Shown: one piece after another, positions 35,194 through 47,539 of the stretch
Numbering within the stretch: position 1 is the stretch's first letter
Layout of the letters: the number at the start of each line of letters is the position of its first letter
NCBI GenBank assembly: GCA_963843835.1
Contig: CAWJMD010000004.1
Coordinates: forward strand, 124,001-188,000
DNA length: 64,000 nucleotides
Direction of reading: 5' to 3'
Source of the DNA: CAWJMD01 sp963843835
Lineage (GTDB): Bacteria > Actinomycetota > Actinomycetes > Actinomycetales > CAWJMD01
Program-made: the position numbers and the translations under genes
Notes under the pieces: generated by a model
What the model saw: the letters and a program-made list of their open reading frames with translations, nothing else
Told to the model about the DNA's origin: nothing
Database searches by the model: none

Positions 35194-36272
35194 TGCCCCA
35201 CCAGTGGCGCGGCGTGATCGCGGAGTACCGGGACCGGCTGCCGTTCGGCGCGGACACCCGCCCGGTCACCCTCGGCGAGGGCGGGACGCCGCTCGTGCGC
35301 GCGGCGCACCTGTCCGACCTCACCTCCTGCGAGGTGTTCGTCAAGGTCGAGGGGATGAACCCGACCGCGTCGTTCAAGGACCGCGGCATGACCACGGCGA
35401 TCACGCGCGCCGCGGAGCTGGGAGCCAAGGCGGTCGTGTGCGCCTCGACGGGCAACACCAGCGCGTCGGCCGCGGCCTACGCGACGGCGGCGGGTATGAC
35501 CTGTGCCGTCCTGGTGCCGGACGGGAAGATCGCCCTCGGGAAGCTCAGCCAGGCCATCGCCCACGGCGCCCGCCTGCTGCAGGTCGACGGCAACTTCGAC
35601 GACTGCCTGACCGTCGCGCGCAAGCTGGCCGACGCGTACCCCGTCGAGCTGGTGAACTCGGTGAACCCTTACCGGATCGAGGGTCAGAAGACCGGGGCCT
35701 TCGAGGTCGTGGACGCGCTCGGCGACGCCCCCGACATCCACTGCCTCCCGGTCGGCAACGCCGGCAACATCACCGCGTACTGGAAGGGCTACACCGAGTA
35801 CACGACGACGTCCGAGCAGCCCGGCCCCGCGACGCACCGGCCCGCGATGTGGGGCTTCCAGGCGGCCGGTGCCGCGCCGATCGTGGCGGGCCACCCGATC
35901 GACACCCCAGAGACCATCGCGACGGCGATCCGCATCGGCAACCCGGCATCGTGGCACCAGGCCGAGGCCGCGCGTGACGAGTCGGGCGGTGTGATCGAGG
36001 CCGTGACCGACGAGCAGATCCTCGAGGCGCACCGTCTGCTGTCGAGCCGCGACGCCGTCTTCGTCGAGCCGGCGTCCGCCGCGGGCGTGGCGGGACTGCT
36101 CATGCGCCACGCGGCCGGGCACCTGGCGCCGGGGCAGCGGGTCGTCATCACGGTGACGGGCCACGGACTCAAGGACCCGCAGTGGGCCATGCGTGGCCCG
36201 GGTGGCGACGAGGTCCAGCCCGAGCGCGTGTCGGTCGACGTCGTCAGCATCGCAGATGCGTTGGGGCTGTAG
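35193..36272 (+). CDS. thrC: Threonine synthase
   Basis: A 359-residue fold-type II PLP enzyme that makes threonine from phosphohomoserine. The PLP lysine is in NPTASFKDRGM; the phosphate-binding glycine loop is VGNAGN; CASTGNTSASAAAYA is the Ser/Thr dehydratase-like loop. The ATG at 35193 shares a base with the hom stop, and the thrB GTG follows the stop directly, so translation runs through the three genes. Confidence 0.95.
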   Translation: MPHQWRGVIAEYRDRLPFGADTRPVTLGEGGTPLVRAAHLSDLTSCEVFVKVEGMNPTASFKDRGMTTAITRAAELGAKAVVCASTGNTSASAAAYATAAGMTCAVLVPDGKIALGKLSQAIAHGARLLQVDGNFDDCLTVARKLADAYPVELVNSVNPYRIEGQKTGAFEVVDALGDAPDIHCLPVGNAGNITAYWKGYTEYTTTSEQPGPATHRPAMWGFQAAGAAPIVAGHPIDTPETIATAIRIGNPASWHQAEAARDESGGVIEAVTDEQILEAHRLLSSRDAVFVEPASAAGVAGLLMRHAAGHLAPGQRVVITVTGHGLKDPQWAMRGPGGDEVQPERVSVDVVSIADALGL

Positions 36273-37229
36273 GTGTCTCGCGAGTCCCTGACGGCACGGA
36301 CCGGTGGCGCGCCCGAGCTGCGGATGCACTCCGAGGTGCGCGTGCGGGTGCCCGGCTCGGCCGCGAACCTCGGCCCCGGCTTCGACTGCGCCGGCCTGGC
36401 GCTCGGGTTCTACGACGACGTCGTGGTCGAGGCGGTCGACTCGGGGGAGCACGCCGACGTCACGGTGACCGGGGAGGGCGAGGCGACGATCTCGGCCGGC
36501 GAGGCCAACCTCGTCGTGCGATCGGTGCGGTCTGCCCTCGACCGGGTCGGGGCGCCCCAGCCGGGTCTGCGCATCGTCTGCCGCAACGGGGTCCCGCACG
36601 GTCGCGGGGTCGGGTCGTCGGCCGCTGCCGTCGTTGCCGGCGTCGTCGCCGCCCGCGGGCTGCTGGCACGACCGGAGCTGCTCGACGACATCACCGCCCT
36701 GGAGGTCGCCAGCGACCTGGAGGGCCATCCCGACAACGCCTCGGCCTCACTGCTGGGCGCGATGACCGTCGGGTGGACGGGACCGGGCGGCGCCCGGGCG
36801 GTGCGGATCGAGACCCACCCCGACGTCGAGGCCGTCGTGTGCCTGCCCGCCTTCGAGCTGTCGACCGCCAGGGCCCGAGCCATGCTCCCCGCCACGGTGC
36901 CGCATGGCGACGCGGCCTTCACCGCCGGCCGTGCCGCGCTGCTCGTCGAGGCCCTGTCCCGCCGTCCGGAGCTGCTGATGCCCGCCACCGAGGACCGCCT
37001 GCACCAGCCCTACCGCGCGAGCGCGATGCCGGAGTCGGCCACCCTGGTGAACGTTCTGCGCGGTGAGGGGCTGGCGGCTGTCGTCTCCGGAGCAGGTCCG
37101 ACCGTGCTGGTGCTGGGGGAGCGGTCGGCCGGCGTCCTGGCCCGCGTGCGGACCATCGTCCGCAACGGGTGGACGGTGACCGCTCCGGGCATCGACACCG
37201 CCGGGGCCGTGTCGTCGACGACCGGATGA
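36273..37229 (+). CDS. thrB: Homoserine kinase
   Basis: A 318-residue GHMP kinase. The N-terminal motif is PGSAANLGPGFDCAGLAL, the ATP loop GRGVGSSAAAVVAGV, and the C-terminal GHMP motif GAGPTVLVL. It phosphorylates homoserine for threonine synthase. The GTG abuts the thrC stop; an internal start nearer the motif VRVRVPGSAAN is possible since the first 30 residues are not conserved in type. A hairpin follows the stop. Confidence 0.94.
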   Translation: MSRESLTARTGGAPELRMHSEVRVRVPGSAANLGPGFDCAGLALGFYDDVVVEAVDSGEHADVTVTGEGEATISAGEANLVVRSVRSALDRVGAPQPGLRIVCRNGVPHGRGVGSSAAAVVAGVVAARGLLARPELLDDITALEVASDLEGHPDNASASLLGAMTVGWTGPGGARAVRIETHPDVEAVVCLPAFELSTARARAMLPATVPHGDAAFTAGRAALLVEALSRRPELLMPATEDRLHQPYRASAMPESATLVNVLRGEGLAAVVSGAGPTVLVLGERSAGVLARVRTIVRNGWTVTAPGIDTAGAVSSTTG

Positions 37230-37232
37230 TGC

Positions 37233-37250
37233 CGGGCGACCGGTCGCCCG
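37233..37250 (+). terminator. Terminator of the threonine operon
   Basis: cgggcga and tcgcccg form a perfect 7-bp stem with a CCGG loop, three bases after the thrB stop. No T-tract is seen. Confidence 0.6.
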
Positions 37251-37294
37251 ACGCGCTGAGGGGCGAACGGGAAGCGGGCGGCCTTCGTCGGTGT

Positions 37295-37494
37295 TATGGT
37301 GGCAACGCTCCCGCATCAGCGCCCGGCCCATGCCGGAAGTTCCGCCTGGATGGGGGCAGCAGCCCCAACGTGATCTGCGGTTCGGCGTGAAGACGTCGCA
37401 GCAGCGGGATCCGATGCGGCACCCACTTCACCGGCCATGGAGCCGGACACCCGGCTGTGACCAACCAGCCGCTGACGAGGGGGAAGGATCCTTC
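37295..37494 (+). promoter_or_regulatory. rho promoter and long 5' leader
   Basis: TATGGT at 37295-37300 is a good -10 box. The mRNA would then have a leader of about 190 bases. It contains a hairpin ggggc-agca-gcccc (37353-37366) and is rich in C and CA steps, which fits known autoregulation of rho by attenuation in other bacteria. The leader has no stop in the rho frame, but the rho start at 37495 has its own ribosome site. Confidence 0.5.
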
Positions 37495-39450
<1,956 letters not shown>

Positions 39451-39503
39451 CCTGCGCGACCCGGCACCACCCAGCACGACTCCGCACCACGCGCAACGCG
39501 CCC

Positions 39504-39539
39504 GGCGGGCGGGGTTCCTCACGGAATACCCCGCCTGCC
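39504..39539 (+). terminator. Terminator after rho
   Basis: ggcgggcggggt pairs with accccgcctgcc (one G-T wobble), and the inner ttcc/ggaa extends the stem to a TCAC loop. It lies 54 bases after the rho stop. Confidence 0.65.
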
Positions 39540-39672
39540 AGGCCCGTTGCAGCGGGCGGTCGGCGGCGTTTTCGTCGATCGGCACCGCTCTGGCACACTC
39601 GTACACCGGCTCCGGTTCACGTGCCTCCACACGGGAGAGCACGACCCGGCGGCCATCACCAAGGAGCCCGAA

Positions 39673-39918
39673 GTGAAGCCTGACATCCACCCCCAGTACG
39701 TCGAGACGTCCGTCACCTGCACGTGCGGCGCGACGTTCACGACCCGCAGCACCGAGACCTCCGGCCGCATCAACGCCGACGTCTGCAGTGCCTGCCACCC
39801 CTTCTACACCGGCAAGCAGAAGATCCTCGACACCGGTGGACGCGTCGCCCGCTTCCAGGCGCGCTACGGCAAGAAGAAGAGCGACGAGCAGGCCACGGCC
39901 GACTCCGACGCCAAGTAG
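39673..39918 (+). CDS. rpmE: 50S ribosomal protein L31
   Basis: An 81-residue L31 of the zinc-binding type: TCTCGATF supplies the first Cys pair and CSACHPFYTGKQK the second. The Lys-rich tail (RYGKKKSDEQ) is normal. GTG 39673 has AAGGAG six bases upstream. It follows rho, the usual actinobacterial order, but hairpins on each side suggest that it is its own transcript. Confidence 0.95.
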   Translation: MKPDIHPQYVETSVTCTCGATFTTRSTETSGRINADVCSACHPFYTGKQKILDTGGRVARFQARYGKKKSDEQATADSDAK

Positions 39919-39926
39919 CCACACCG

Positions 39927-39967
39927 CAGCGCCGGTCCGTCCCCGTCGAGGGGAGGGACCGGCGCTG
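39927..39967 (+). terminator. Terminator after rpmE
   Basis: cagcgccggtcc (39927-39938) pairs perfectly with ggaccggcgctg (39956-39967), and tcccc/gggga inside continues the stem after a single G-G mismatch. A very stable 41-base hairpin starting eight bases after the stop. Confidence 0.75.
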
Positions 39968-40020
39968 CCGCGTTCGGTGCACCCAGCGGTGCGCCGCGTC
40001 CTCCGTCCGAGGGAGTCGTC

Positions 40021-41095
<1,075 letters not shown>

Positions 41096-41099
<4 letters not shown>

Positions 41100-42025
41100 G
41101 CGCGGACCGTGACCGCCTGCCGCTCGCTGACGCGCTGCGGACCGCGACCGCGCGCCTGGCCGGCGCCGGCGTCCGGTCCGCCCGGGTCGACGCCGAGCTG
41201 CTCGCGGGGCACCTGATGGGCGTGGGGCGTGGTGAGGTCCAGGCCGCGGCGCTGCGGGGGGCGCAGGCTCCGGGCGGCTTCGAGGCACTCGTGGACGAGC
41301 GGGCGAGACGCGTCCCCCTGCAGCACCTCACGGGCCAGGCGCCCTTCCGCGGCCTGAGCCTCGCGGTGGGGCCGGGCGTGTTCGTCCCGCGTCCGGAGAC
41401 CGAGGACGTCGCCGGCGCGGCGGTCGAGGCGGCGAGGCACCTGGCCGCGGGCGGTCACCAACCGCTGGTCGTCGACCTGTGTACGGGCTCCGGCGCGATC
41501 GCCGCGGCGGTCGCCACCGAGGTGCCCCAGTCCGTCGTCCACGCTGTCGAGGTCGATCCGCAGGCGCACGCCTGGGCCGCTCGCAACCTCGCCGGAACGG
41601 GTGCCGCGCTGCATCTGGCCGACGCGACGACCTGGCCGGGCCCCGAAGGGGAGTCCTTCGACGGCACCGTCGACGTCGTGGTCTGCAACCCGCCCTACAT
41701 CCCCGACGGGATGGTTCCGGTGGACCCCGAGGTGGCCGACCACGACCCCGAGGTCGCGCTCTACGGGCGGTCCGACGACGGCCTGGCCGTCCCGCGGGCG
41801 GTGCTCGCGCGTGCGGCCGGGCTGCTGCGTCCGGGGGGAGTGGTCGTGATGGAGCACGCGGAGTCGCAGCAGGACGCGCTGCTGCGGGTGCTCGGCGCCA
41901 CCGGGTGGCAGCAGGCCCACGGCCACCGCGACCTGACCGGTCGCCCGCGCTGGGTGACCGCGGTCCGGCCGCCGGCGGGCGGGTCCTCGCGGGGTGGTGG
42001 CGACCTGCCCCCGGTCGGCCGGTGA
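41096..42025 (+). CDS. prmC: Release factor glutamine methyltransferase
   Basis: A 309-residue HemK/PrmC protein that methylates the Gln of the GGQ motif in release factors. It has the N-terminal helical domain, FVPRPETE, the SAM loop VVDLCTGSGAIAAAV and the catalytic NPPY. GTG 41096 would overlap the prfA stop (GTGA). In the given sequence it is fused in frame to the back half of prfA only because of the indels there. Intact. Confidence 0.93.
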
Positions 42026-42037
42026 CAGACTGGCGCC

Positions 42038-42757
42038 GTGAAGCTGTTCGACTGCCGTGACGAGACGCAACGCGCCGAGGGTCTGAGGCTGGCCACGGCC
42101 GCCATCGGCCGCGGCGAGCTGGTCGTGCTCCCGACCGACACCGTCTACGGGCTCGCCGCCGACGCCTTCCAGCCCGACGCCGTCGCCCGGCTGCTGGAGG
42201 CCAAGGGCCGCGGACGGCAGATGCCGCCGCCCGTGCTCGATCGCGCGGCCCGACGTGCTGCCGGCGCTGGCCAGCGACGTCCGCGACGACGTCGCCGCAC
42301 TCGCCGAACGGTTCTGGCCCGGCGGCCTGACGGTGATCTGCTGGGCCCAGCCGTCGCTCACGTGGGACCTCGGGGAGACCGGCGGCACCGTGGCCGTGCG
42401 GGTCCCCGACCACCCGGTCGCCCTCGAGCTGCTGACGAGCACCGGTCCGCTCGCCGTTCGCAGCGCGAACCTCACCGGCCGACCGGCGGCGACGACCGCG
42501 GAGGCGCGCGAGCCAGCTCAGCGGCGTCAGGTGCTACCTCGAGGACGGCCGGGGCGGGCAGCCGCCGAGTCGGGACCGGCTGCGCCGTCGACGATCGTCG
42601 ACGCGACCGGCGAGGTGCTGCGGATGGTGCGCGCGGGTGCGGTCAGCCTCGCCGAGCTCCGTGAGGTGGTCCCTGGCCTCGAGGACGGCGGCACCCTCGC
42701 CCGCGCCGGTGACCGCTCCGGGCACGCCGACGCCAGGAGGCCGGCGGCGGCGGATGA
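42038..42757 (+). CDS. Threonylcarbamoyl-AMP synthase (frameshifted)
   Basis: Sua5/YwlC-type enzyme that starts synthesis of t6A in tRNA. The first part MKLFDCRDETQRAEGLRL with LVVLPTDTVYGLAADAF is clear, then the frame breaks at an extra G (42239); the next part LASDVRDDVAALAERFWPGG to PLAVRSANLTGRPA is in another frame. An extra C at 42513-42514 and a lost base near 42562 upset the region before PSTIVDATGEVLRMVRAG. The end is uncertain; a stop overlapping the next ATG (42755-42757) needs one more indel. CAGACT six bases before the GTG suggests a leaderless start. Confidence 0.82.
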
Positions 42758-43896
42758 GGGGGTACCTGTTGGTCATGCTCGTGGCGGCGGCCGTCACCTA
42801 CCTGGCGACGCCCGTCGCCCGCCGCGTCGCCGAGCGCACCGGGGCGATGACGCCGCTGCGCGAGCGCGACGTGCACGCGGTGCCGACACCGCGGCTGGGT
42901 GGCGTCGCGATGTTCGCGGGCTGCGCGGCCGCTCTCGTCGTGGCGACGCCGATGCCCGTTCTTCGAGGCGATGTTCGGCTCTGCCCAGGGGCCGTGGGGC
43001 ATCCTCGCCGCCGCCGGGCTGGTCTGCCTGCTCGGTGTGCTCGACGACATCTGGGACCTGGACTCGATGACGAAGCTCGCGGGCCAGGTCGCTGGCCGCC
43101 GGGCTGCTCGCCTGGCAGGGGGTCCAGCTGATGACGCTGCCTCTCGGCGGGGTCACGGTCGGGTCGGGCGGGCTCTTCCTCTTCCTGACGGTGGTGGCGG
43201 TCGTGGTGACGATCAACGCGGTCAACTTCATCGACGGCCTGGACGGCCTGGCCGCGGGTGTGATGGCGATCGCCGGGGGCGCGTTCTTCGTCTACACCTA
43301 CCTGCTCACACGCGAGGCGAGCCCGGGCGACTTCTCCAACCTCGCCGCCGTCGTCGCCGCTGCGATGGTGGGCTGCTGCCTCGGCTTCCTGCCGCACAAC
43401 ATCCACCCGGCGCGGATCTTCATGGGGGACTCCGGCGCGATGCAGCTCGGTCTGCTGCTCGCGGCCTCGGCGATCGCCGTCACCGGCCAGGTCGACCCCG
43501 CGGTCGTCTCGCGACGCGCGGCTGGTGCCGGCGTTCTTCCCCGTCCTGCTGCCGCTGATGGTGCTGCTGCTCCCGGTCGCCGACCTGCTGCTGGCCGTCG
43601 CGCGGCGGGTCAGGCTCGGCCAGTCGCCCTTCGCGGCCGACCGCCAGCACCTGCACCACCGGCTGCTCGACCTCGGCCACTCCCACCCGAAGGCGGTCGG
43701 CGTGATGTACCTGTGGACGGCCGTGCTGGCGTTCGGGGCGGTCTCCGGCGCCTTCCTGCCGCTGCGGATCTGGCTGCCGGGCTGGCTCGCTGTCGCGCTC
43801 GTGGCGCTTGCCCTCACCCTGGGCCCGCTGGGAGGCGGGTCTCGGGCGCGGACGACCCGGCAGAAGACGCCCACCGGGGGCGCCGAGGGCTTGTGA
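42754..43896 (+). CDS. WecA/TagO-type undecaprenyl-phosphate sugar-1-phosphate transferase (frameshifted)
   Basis: A polytopic membrane enzyme of the MraY/WecA family that loads a sugar phosphate on the lipid carrier for wall polymers. Its parts lie in three frames but join cleanly: MRGYLLVMLVAAAVTYLATP to VVATPMP; FFEAMFGSAQGPW with DDIWDLD; then TINAVNFIDGLDGLAAG, FMGDSGAMQLG and finally DRQHLHHRLLDLGHS. The breaks are extra bases at 42955-42957, 43091 and about 43509; together they restore the frame, so the stop at 43894-43896 is right. About 380 residues when repaired. Sequence error is likely. Confidence 0.85.
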
Positions 43897-43907
43897 TAGC
43901 GTTCACA
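43892..43907. promoter_or_regulatory. CRP/GlxR-type site in front of the ATP synthase operon
   Basis: TGTGATAGCGTTCACA matches the CRP-family palindrome TGTGA-N6-TCACA in all ten conserved positions; the arms extend to CTTGTGA/TCACAAG (43890-43909). The spacer TAGCGT could double as a -10 box. It overlaps the wecA stop and lies 78 bases before the first atp operon gene. Confidence 0.7.
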
Positions 43908-43984
43908 AGCGTTCAGAGACCCACCGAGATGACCTCCCGGCGACCCGCCCCACGGGGCAGCGCCTGCCACAGGAAGGCCACCAC

Positions 43985-44425
43985 GTGAGCCCCGCTGCCC
44001 GGCCCCACGACCCCTACGCAGCCATGCTGCGGGGGGCCCTGGTGCCGACGGCGGCCGTGGGCGTGGCGGCCACGGCGGTCGCCGCCTGGGTCGAGGGACT
44101 GCCCGGCCTGTGGGGTGCGGCGCTGGCCGTCGTCGTCGTCCTCGCCTTCTTCTCCGCGAGCCTGGTCGTGATGGGGCGCACCGCCCGTACCGCCCCGGCG
44201 AACGTGATGGCCATCGCACTGGTCACCTACATCACCAAGGTCGGCCTTCTCGGCCTGCTGCTCGTGCTCCTGCAGGACGCGAGGTGGCTGTCGGGGACGG
44301 CGTTCGCGCTCACGGCGCTGTTGTGCGCCATGGTGTGGCTGCCGCTGGAGATCTTCGCCTACTCGCGGGCCCGGACCCTGGTCTACGACGAGCCGGAGAC
44401 GGCCCCGACCCAGGATCCGTCATGA
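43985..44425 (+). CDS. Small membrane protein of the ATP synthase operon (AtpI-like)
   Basis: A 146-residue protein with four hydrophobic segments (ALVPTAAVGVAATAVAAW, AALAVVVVLAFFSASLVVMG, VMAIALVTYITKVGLLGLLL and one more). Genes of this kind precede the F0 genes in many actinobacteria and are thought to help c-ring assembly or Mg supply. AGGAAGG stands before the GTG. Its stop overlaps the next ATG. Confidence 0.7.
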   Translation: MSPAARPHDPYAAMLRGALVPTAAVGVAATAVAAWVEGLPGLWGAALAVVVVLAFFSASLVVMGRTARTAPANVMAIALVTYITKVGLLGLLLVLLQDARWLSGTAFALTALLCAMVWLPLEIFAYSRARTLVYDEPETAPTQDPS

Positions 44426-44802
44426 CGGACGGTCGCGGCCAGGAGCGTCGCTTCCGGCTGTCCGACGCCATCGCGCCGCGGCCCGGCCCGCTGCCGGAGT
44501 CGGTCGCATGGGGGGCCGCCAACACCATGATCAGCGGGCTCATCGGCTTCGGCCTGCCCGCTTGGCTGCTCGACAGGTGGCTGGGGACCAGCTGGATCGT
44601 GCTGGTGGGCCTGCTCACGGGGATGGCCGTGGCCCTGTCCATCATCTGGTTCCGGTACGGTACCGAGCGTTCGGCTTCGTCTCCCTCGGCTGACGCCGCC
44701 GCCCCGAGTACGACGGGTGGTGCCGGTGATGCCTCTGCGGAGCCTGGCCCTGATGGACCTGCTCCCCGCTCCCACGACCTGCCCACGGAGGACAGCAAGT
44801 GA
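44422..44802 (+). CDS. AtpZ/AtpI-type assembly protein
   Basis: A 126-residue protein: about 40 cytoplasmic residues, two hydrophobic segments (MISGLIGFGLPAWLLDRW, then IVLVGLLTGMAVALSIIW) and an acidic, low-complexity tail of about 50 residues. This is the usual AtpZ layout. It is coupled to both neighbours by four-base overlaps (ATGA before, GTGA after). Confidence 0.75.
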   Translation: MTDGRGQERRFRLSDAIAPRPGPLPESVAWGAANTMISGLIGFGLPAWLLDRWLGTSWIVLVGLLTGMAVALSIIWFRYGTERSASSPSADAAAPSTTGGAGDASAEPGPDGPAPRSHDLPTEDSK

Positions 44803-45605
44803 CTGCCGACGTGTTCGTCCAGAAGGTGCTCGCGGTTGAGGGCGAGGGCTTCGTGGCCCCGTCCGAGACCGACTTCTGGCAGCCCCTCATCGGCGACGGT
44901 GCCTTCGCCCTGACCCGGTCGATGGTCGTCATGGTCCTCCTGACCGCCGTCGTGGCGTGGGGTGCGCTCCTGCTCACCCGCCGCCTCACGGTGGTGCCGA
45001 GCAGGGGCCAGTGGGCGTTCGAGTCGACGTACGGCCTGGTGCGCAACGGCATCGCGCGGGACATGATCGGCGAGAAGCACTTTCGCCCGTACCTGCCGCT
45101 GCTCTTCAGCCTGTTCCTGATCATCCTGGTCAACAACCTCGCCGGCGTGATCCCGTGCTCCAGTTCCCCACGATGTCGCGCATCGGCGTTCCCGATCGCG
45201 CTGGCACTGTTCGTCTACGTGCTGTACCTCGGCGATCGGCGTTCGGCGCCAAGGGCCCCATCGGCTACCTCAAGGGCCTGGTCCCCCCCGGGCTGCCGGG
45301 CTTCATCGTGCCGCTGCTGTTCTTCCTGGAGATCATCACCTACTTCTTCACGCGCCCCATCACGCTCGCGTTGCGACTCTTCGGCAACATGTTCGCCGGT
45401 CACATGCTGCTTCTGCTGATGGCTCTGGGCGGCGAGTACATGCTGCTTCACGGTGGCGGGGCCCTGAAGGTCCTCAGCGTCGCGCCCGTTCGTGATGGCG
45501 TTCATCCTCACCGCCTTCGAGATCCTGATCGAGTTCCTGCAGGCGTACATCTTCGTGCTGCTCGCCGCCTTCTACATCGCCGACAGCCTGTCCGACGAGC
45601 ACTGA
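44799..45605 (+). CDS. atpB: ATP synthase subunit a (frameshifted)
   Basis: Membrane subunit a, which forms the proton path against the c-ring. The conserved pieces are all present: SLFLIILVNNLAGVIP, TMSRIGV, IALALFVYVLYLG, PGFIVPLLFFLEIITYFFTRPITLALRLFGNMFAGHMLL (two overlapping parts, with the essential Arg in LALRLFGN) and LIEFLQAYIFVLLAAFYI. They lie in different frames owing to five one-base changes: a lost base near 45155 and extra bases at 45191-45193, 45234, 45241 and 45485-45487. These sum to a multiple of three, so start and stop agree. About 267 residues when repaired. Confidence 0.9.
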
Positions 45606-45678
45606 CCCCCGAACTGTCCGCACCACCCCGACCTCGTGACGCAGCACGCGACACGAATCGAAAGGAAGAGTAGGAAAG

Positions 45679-45888
45679 ATGACCGGAAACATCGCGATCC
45701 TCGGCTACGGCCTCTCGGCCATCGGCCCCGGTATCGGCATCGGCCTGATCTTCGCCGCCTACATCAACGGCGTCGCCCGCCAGCCCGAGGCCCGGGGGAT
45801 CCTGCAGCCGATCGCCATCCTGGGCTTCGCGCTCGCCGAGGCGCTCGCCATCTTCGGTATCGCGCTCGCCTTCGTCTTCCGAGGCTGA
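45679..45888 (+). CDS. atpE: ATP synthase subunit c
   Basis: A 69-residue hairpin of two membrane helices. The first holds the glycine pattern GPGIGIG, the loop is ARQPEARG, and the second carries the proton-binding Glu54 in FALAEALAIFGIAL. AGGAAGAG lies before the ATG. Intact, with no frame break. Residues around Glu54 are where diarylquinoline drugs bind in mycobacteria. Confidence 0.96.
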   Translation: MTGNIAILGYGLSAIGPGIGIGLIFAAYINGVARQPEARGILQPIAILGFALAEALAIFGIALAFVFRG

Positions 45889-45914
45889 CCCACCCCTGAG
45901 CCAGAGGAGCCACC

Positions 45915-46675
45915 GTGCAGTACTCAGCCATCGAGCTCGCCGCGGCCGAAGAGGGCAGCGGATCCTTCTGGGAGACGGCGTACCCGATCATCCCTCACCC
46001 CGGTGAGCTGATCGTCGGCACGATCTGCTTCGCGATCCTGCTGTGATCTTCATGCGCAAGGTCGTCCCGGCGCTGGAGACGGTCCACGCCGAGCGCACCG
46101 CCGCGATCGAGGGCGGGATGGAGGAGGCCGAGAAGGCGCAGGCGGAGGCCGAGCAGGCTCTGAAGGAGTACCAGGAGCAGCTCGCCGCGTCCCGCGCCGA
46201 GGCCACGACCATCCGTGAGGAGGCTCGGGCCGAGGCTGCGTCGATCGCCGCGGAGATCCGCGAGAAGGCGGCGGCGGACGCGCAACGCATCACGGCGTCC
46301 GCGCAGCGTCAGATCGAGGCAGAGCGTCAGCAGGCGCTCACGTCGCTGCGCAGCGACATCGGCAGGCTGGCGACGGACCTCGCCGGCCGGATCGTCGGTG
46401 AGTCCCTGGAGGACTCCGCGCGCCAGTCGCGTGTCGTCGACCGGTTCCTCGCTGAGCTCGAGACCGCTGACGCGGAGACCGTGCGGGCGGGGGCGACCCC
46501 GGTCGACGGTGGCGCAGGAACGGCTACCGCCACCGCGACCAAGGCGCCTGCGAAGGCCCCGGCCAAGAAGGCGGCCACCAAGCGGACGGCGGCCAAGAAG
46601 ACGGCACCGCAGGCCGACGGTGACGGCGGGTCGACCGGCGAGGGGACCTCCCAGCCGGGCGAGGAGCTGTTCTGA
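45915..46675 (+). CDS. atpF: ATP synthase subunit b with Lys/Ala-rich tail (one frameshift)
   Basis: Peripheral stalk subunit b. GTG 45915 starts a 25-residue head, then the membrane helix LIVGTICFAILL; one missing G near 46043 breaks the frame within the helix, after which VIFMRKVVPALETVHAERT and a long coiled coil follow. The part after about residue 200 is not found in ordinary subunit b: a tail of Lys/Ala/Pro repeats (KAPAKAPAKKAATKRTAAKK) resembling histone H1, then an acidic end. The stop overlaps the atpH start (TGATG). Confidence 0.9.
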
Positions 46676-47484
46676 TGCGAGGCACCAGCGGTCACTCCCT
46701 GGCCGGCGCGGTCGATCGCATCGAGCCGCTGCTGGGTGGTGCCGAAGCGGCCCGGCTCGGCGAGGAGCTCTTCGCGGTGGCCACCCTGCTCGACGGGTCC
46801 GTCGCGCTGCGGCGGGCCATGACCGACCCGTCGCGGGACGGGCAGGCGAAGGCCGACCTCGTCGCGCAGCTGCTCGGCTCCCAGGTCTCGGGCACGACGA
46901 TCGACGTCGTGTCGGGCCTCGTCCGGGACCGCTGGTCCTCGGCGCGCGACCTCGTGGAGGCCTGCGAGCACCTGGGCGTGCTCGGCGTGCTCGGCGGCGC
47001 CGAGCAGGCGGGGCAGCTCGAGCAGGTGGAGTCGGACCTGTTCCGGTTCGGCCGCATCGTCGATGCGGACCCAGCACTGCGCTCCGCGATCTCCGACCGG
47101 CGCGCACCGGCAGCCGACAAGGCTGAGCTCGTCGAGCGCCTGCTGACCGGCAAGGTCAGCGACGCCACCCTGGTGCTGGCGCGTCGTGCCGTGGCCCACC
47201 CGCGGGGCAGGCGCATCGAGGCCGCGCTCGAGGAGTTCGGCCACGCGGTGGCCGAGCGGCGTGATCGCGCGGTCGCCCGCATCACGTCGGCGATCCCGCT
47301 CGAGGTCGCCCAGCGCGAGCGCCTGGCCGCTGCCCTGCAGCGCATCTACGGACGGACCATCCACCTCGACGTCGACATCGATCCCGCGGTCGTCGGTGGG
47401 CTGCGCATCCAGGTGGGCGACGAGGTGATCGACGCGAGCGTCGTCGCCCGGCTCGCCGCCGCGCGGCGCGAGCTGGCCGGCTGA
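46675..47484 (+). CDS. atpH: ATP synthase subunit delta
   Basis: A 269-residue delta subunit that joins the stalk to the F1 head. The N-terminal helical domain is followed by the conserved C-terminal part with VARITSAIPLEVAQRERL and DIDPAVVGGLRIQVGDEVID. It is longer than the 177 residues in E. coli, as in other actinobacteria. Intact. Confidence 0.93.
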   Translation: MRGTSGHSLAGAVDRIEPLLGGAEAARLGEELFAVATLLDGSVALRRAMTDPSRDGQAKADLVAQLLGSQVSGTTIDVVSGLVRDRWSSARDLVEACEHLGVLGVLGGAEQAGQLEQVESDLFRFGRIVDADPALRSAISDRRAPAADKAELVERLLTGKVSDATLVLARRAVAHPRGRRIEAALEEFGHAVAERRDRAVARITSAIPLEVAQRERLAAALQRIYGRTIHLDVDIDPAVVGGLRIQVGDEVIDASVVARLAAARRELAG

Positions 47485-47539
47485 GCACCACCCCTTCCAG
47501 ACCACGTAGCAGAACCGAAGAACCGAGGAGAGCACGCAG

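Noticed and set aside
37330..37494. An upstream start that would extend Rho by about 55 residues
   Set aside because: The frame is open, but the GTG at 37495 has a well-placed ribosome site and the upstream part has no conserved character.
45150..45490. Programmed ribosomal frameshifting in atpB
   Set aside because: Five shifts at different sites with no slippery sequence, and similar breaks in six other genes nearby, point to sequence error.
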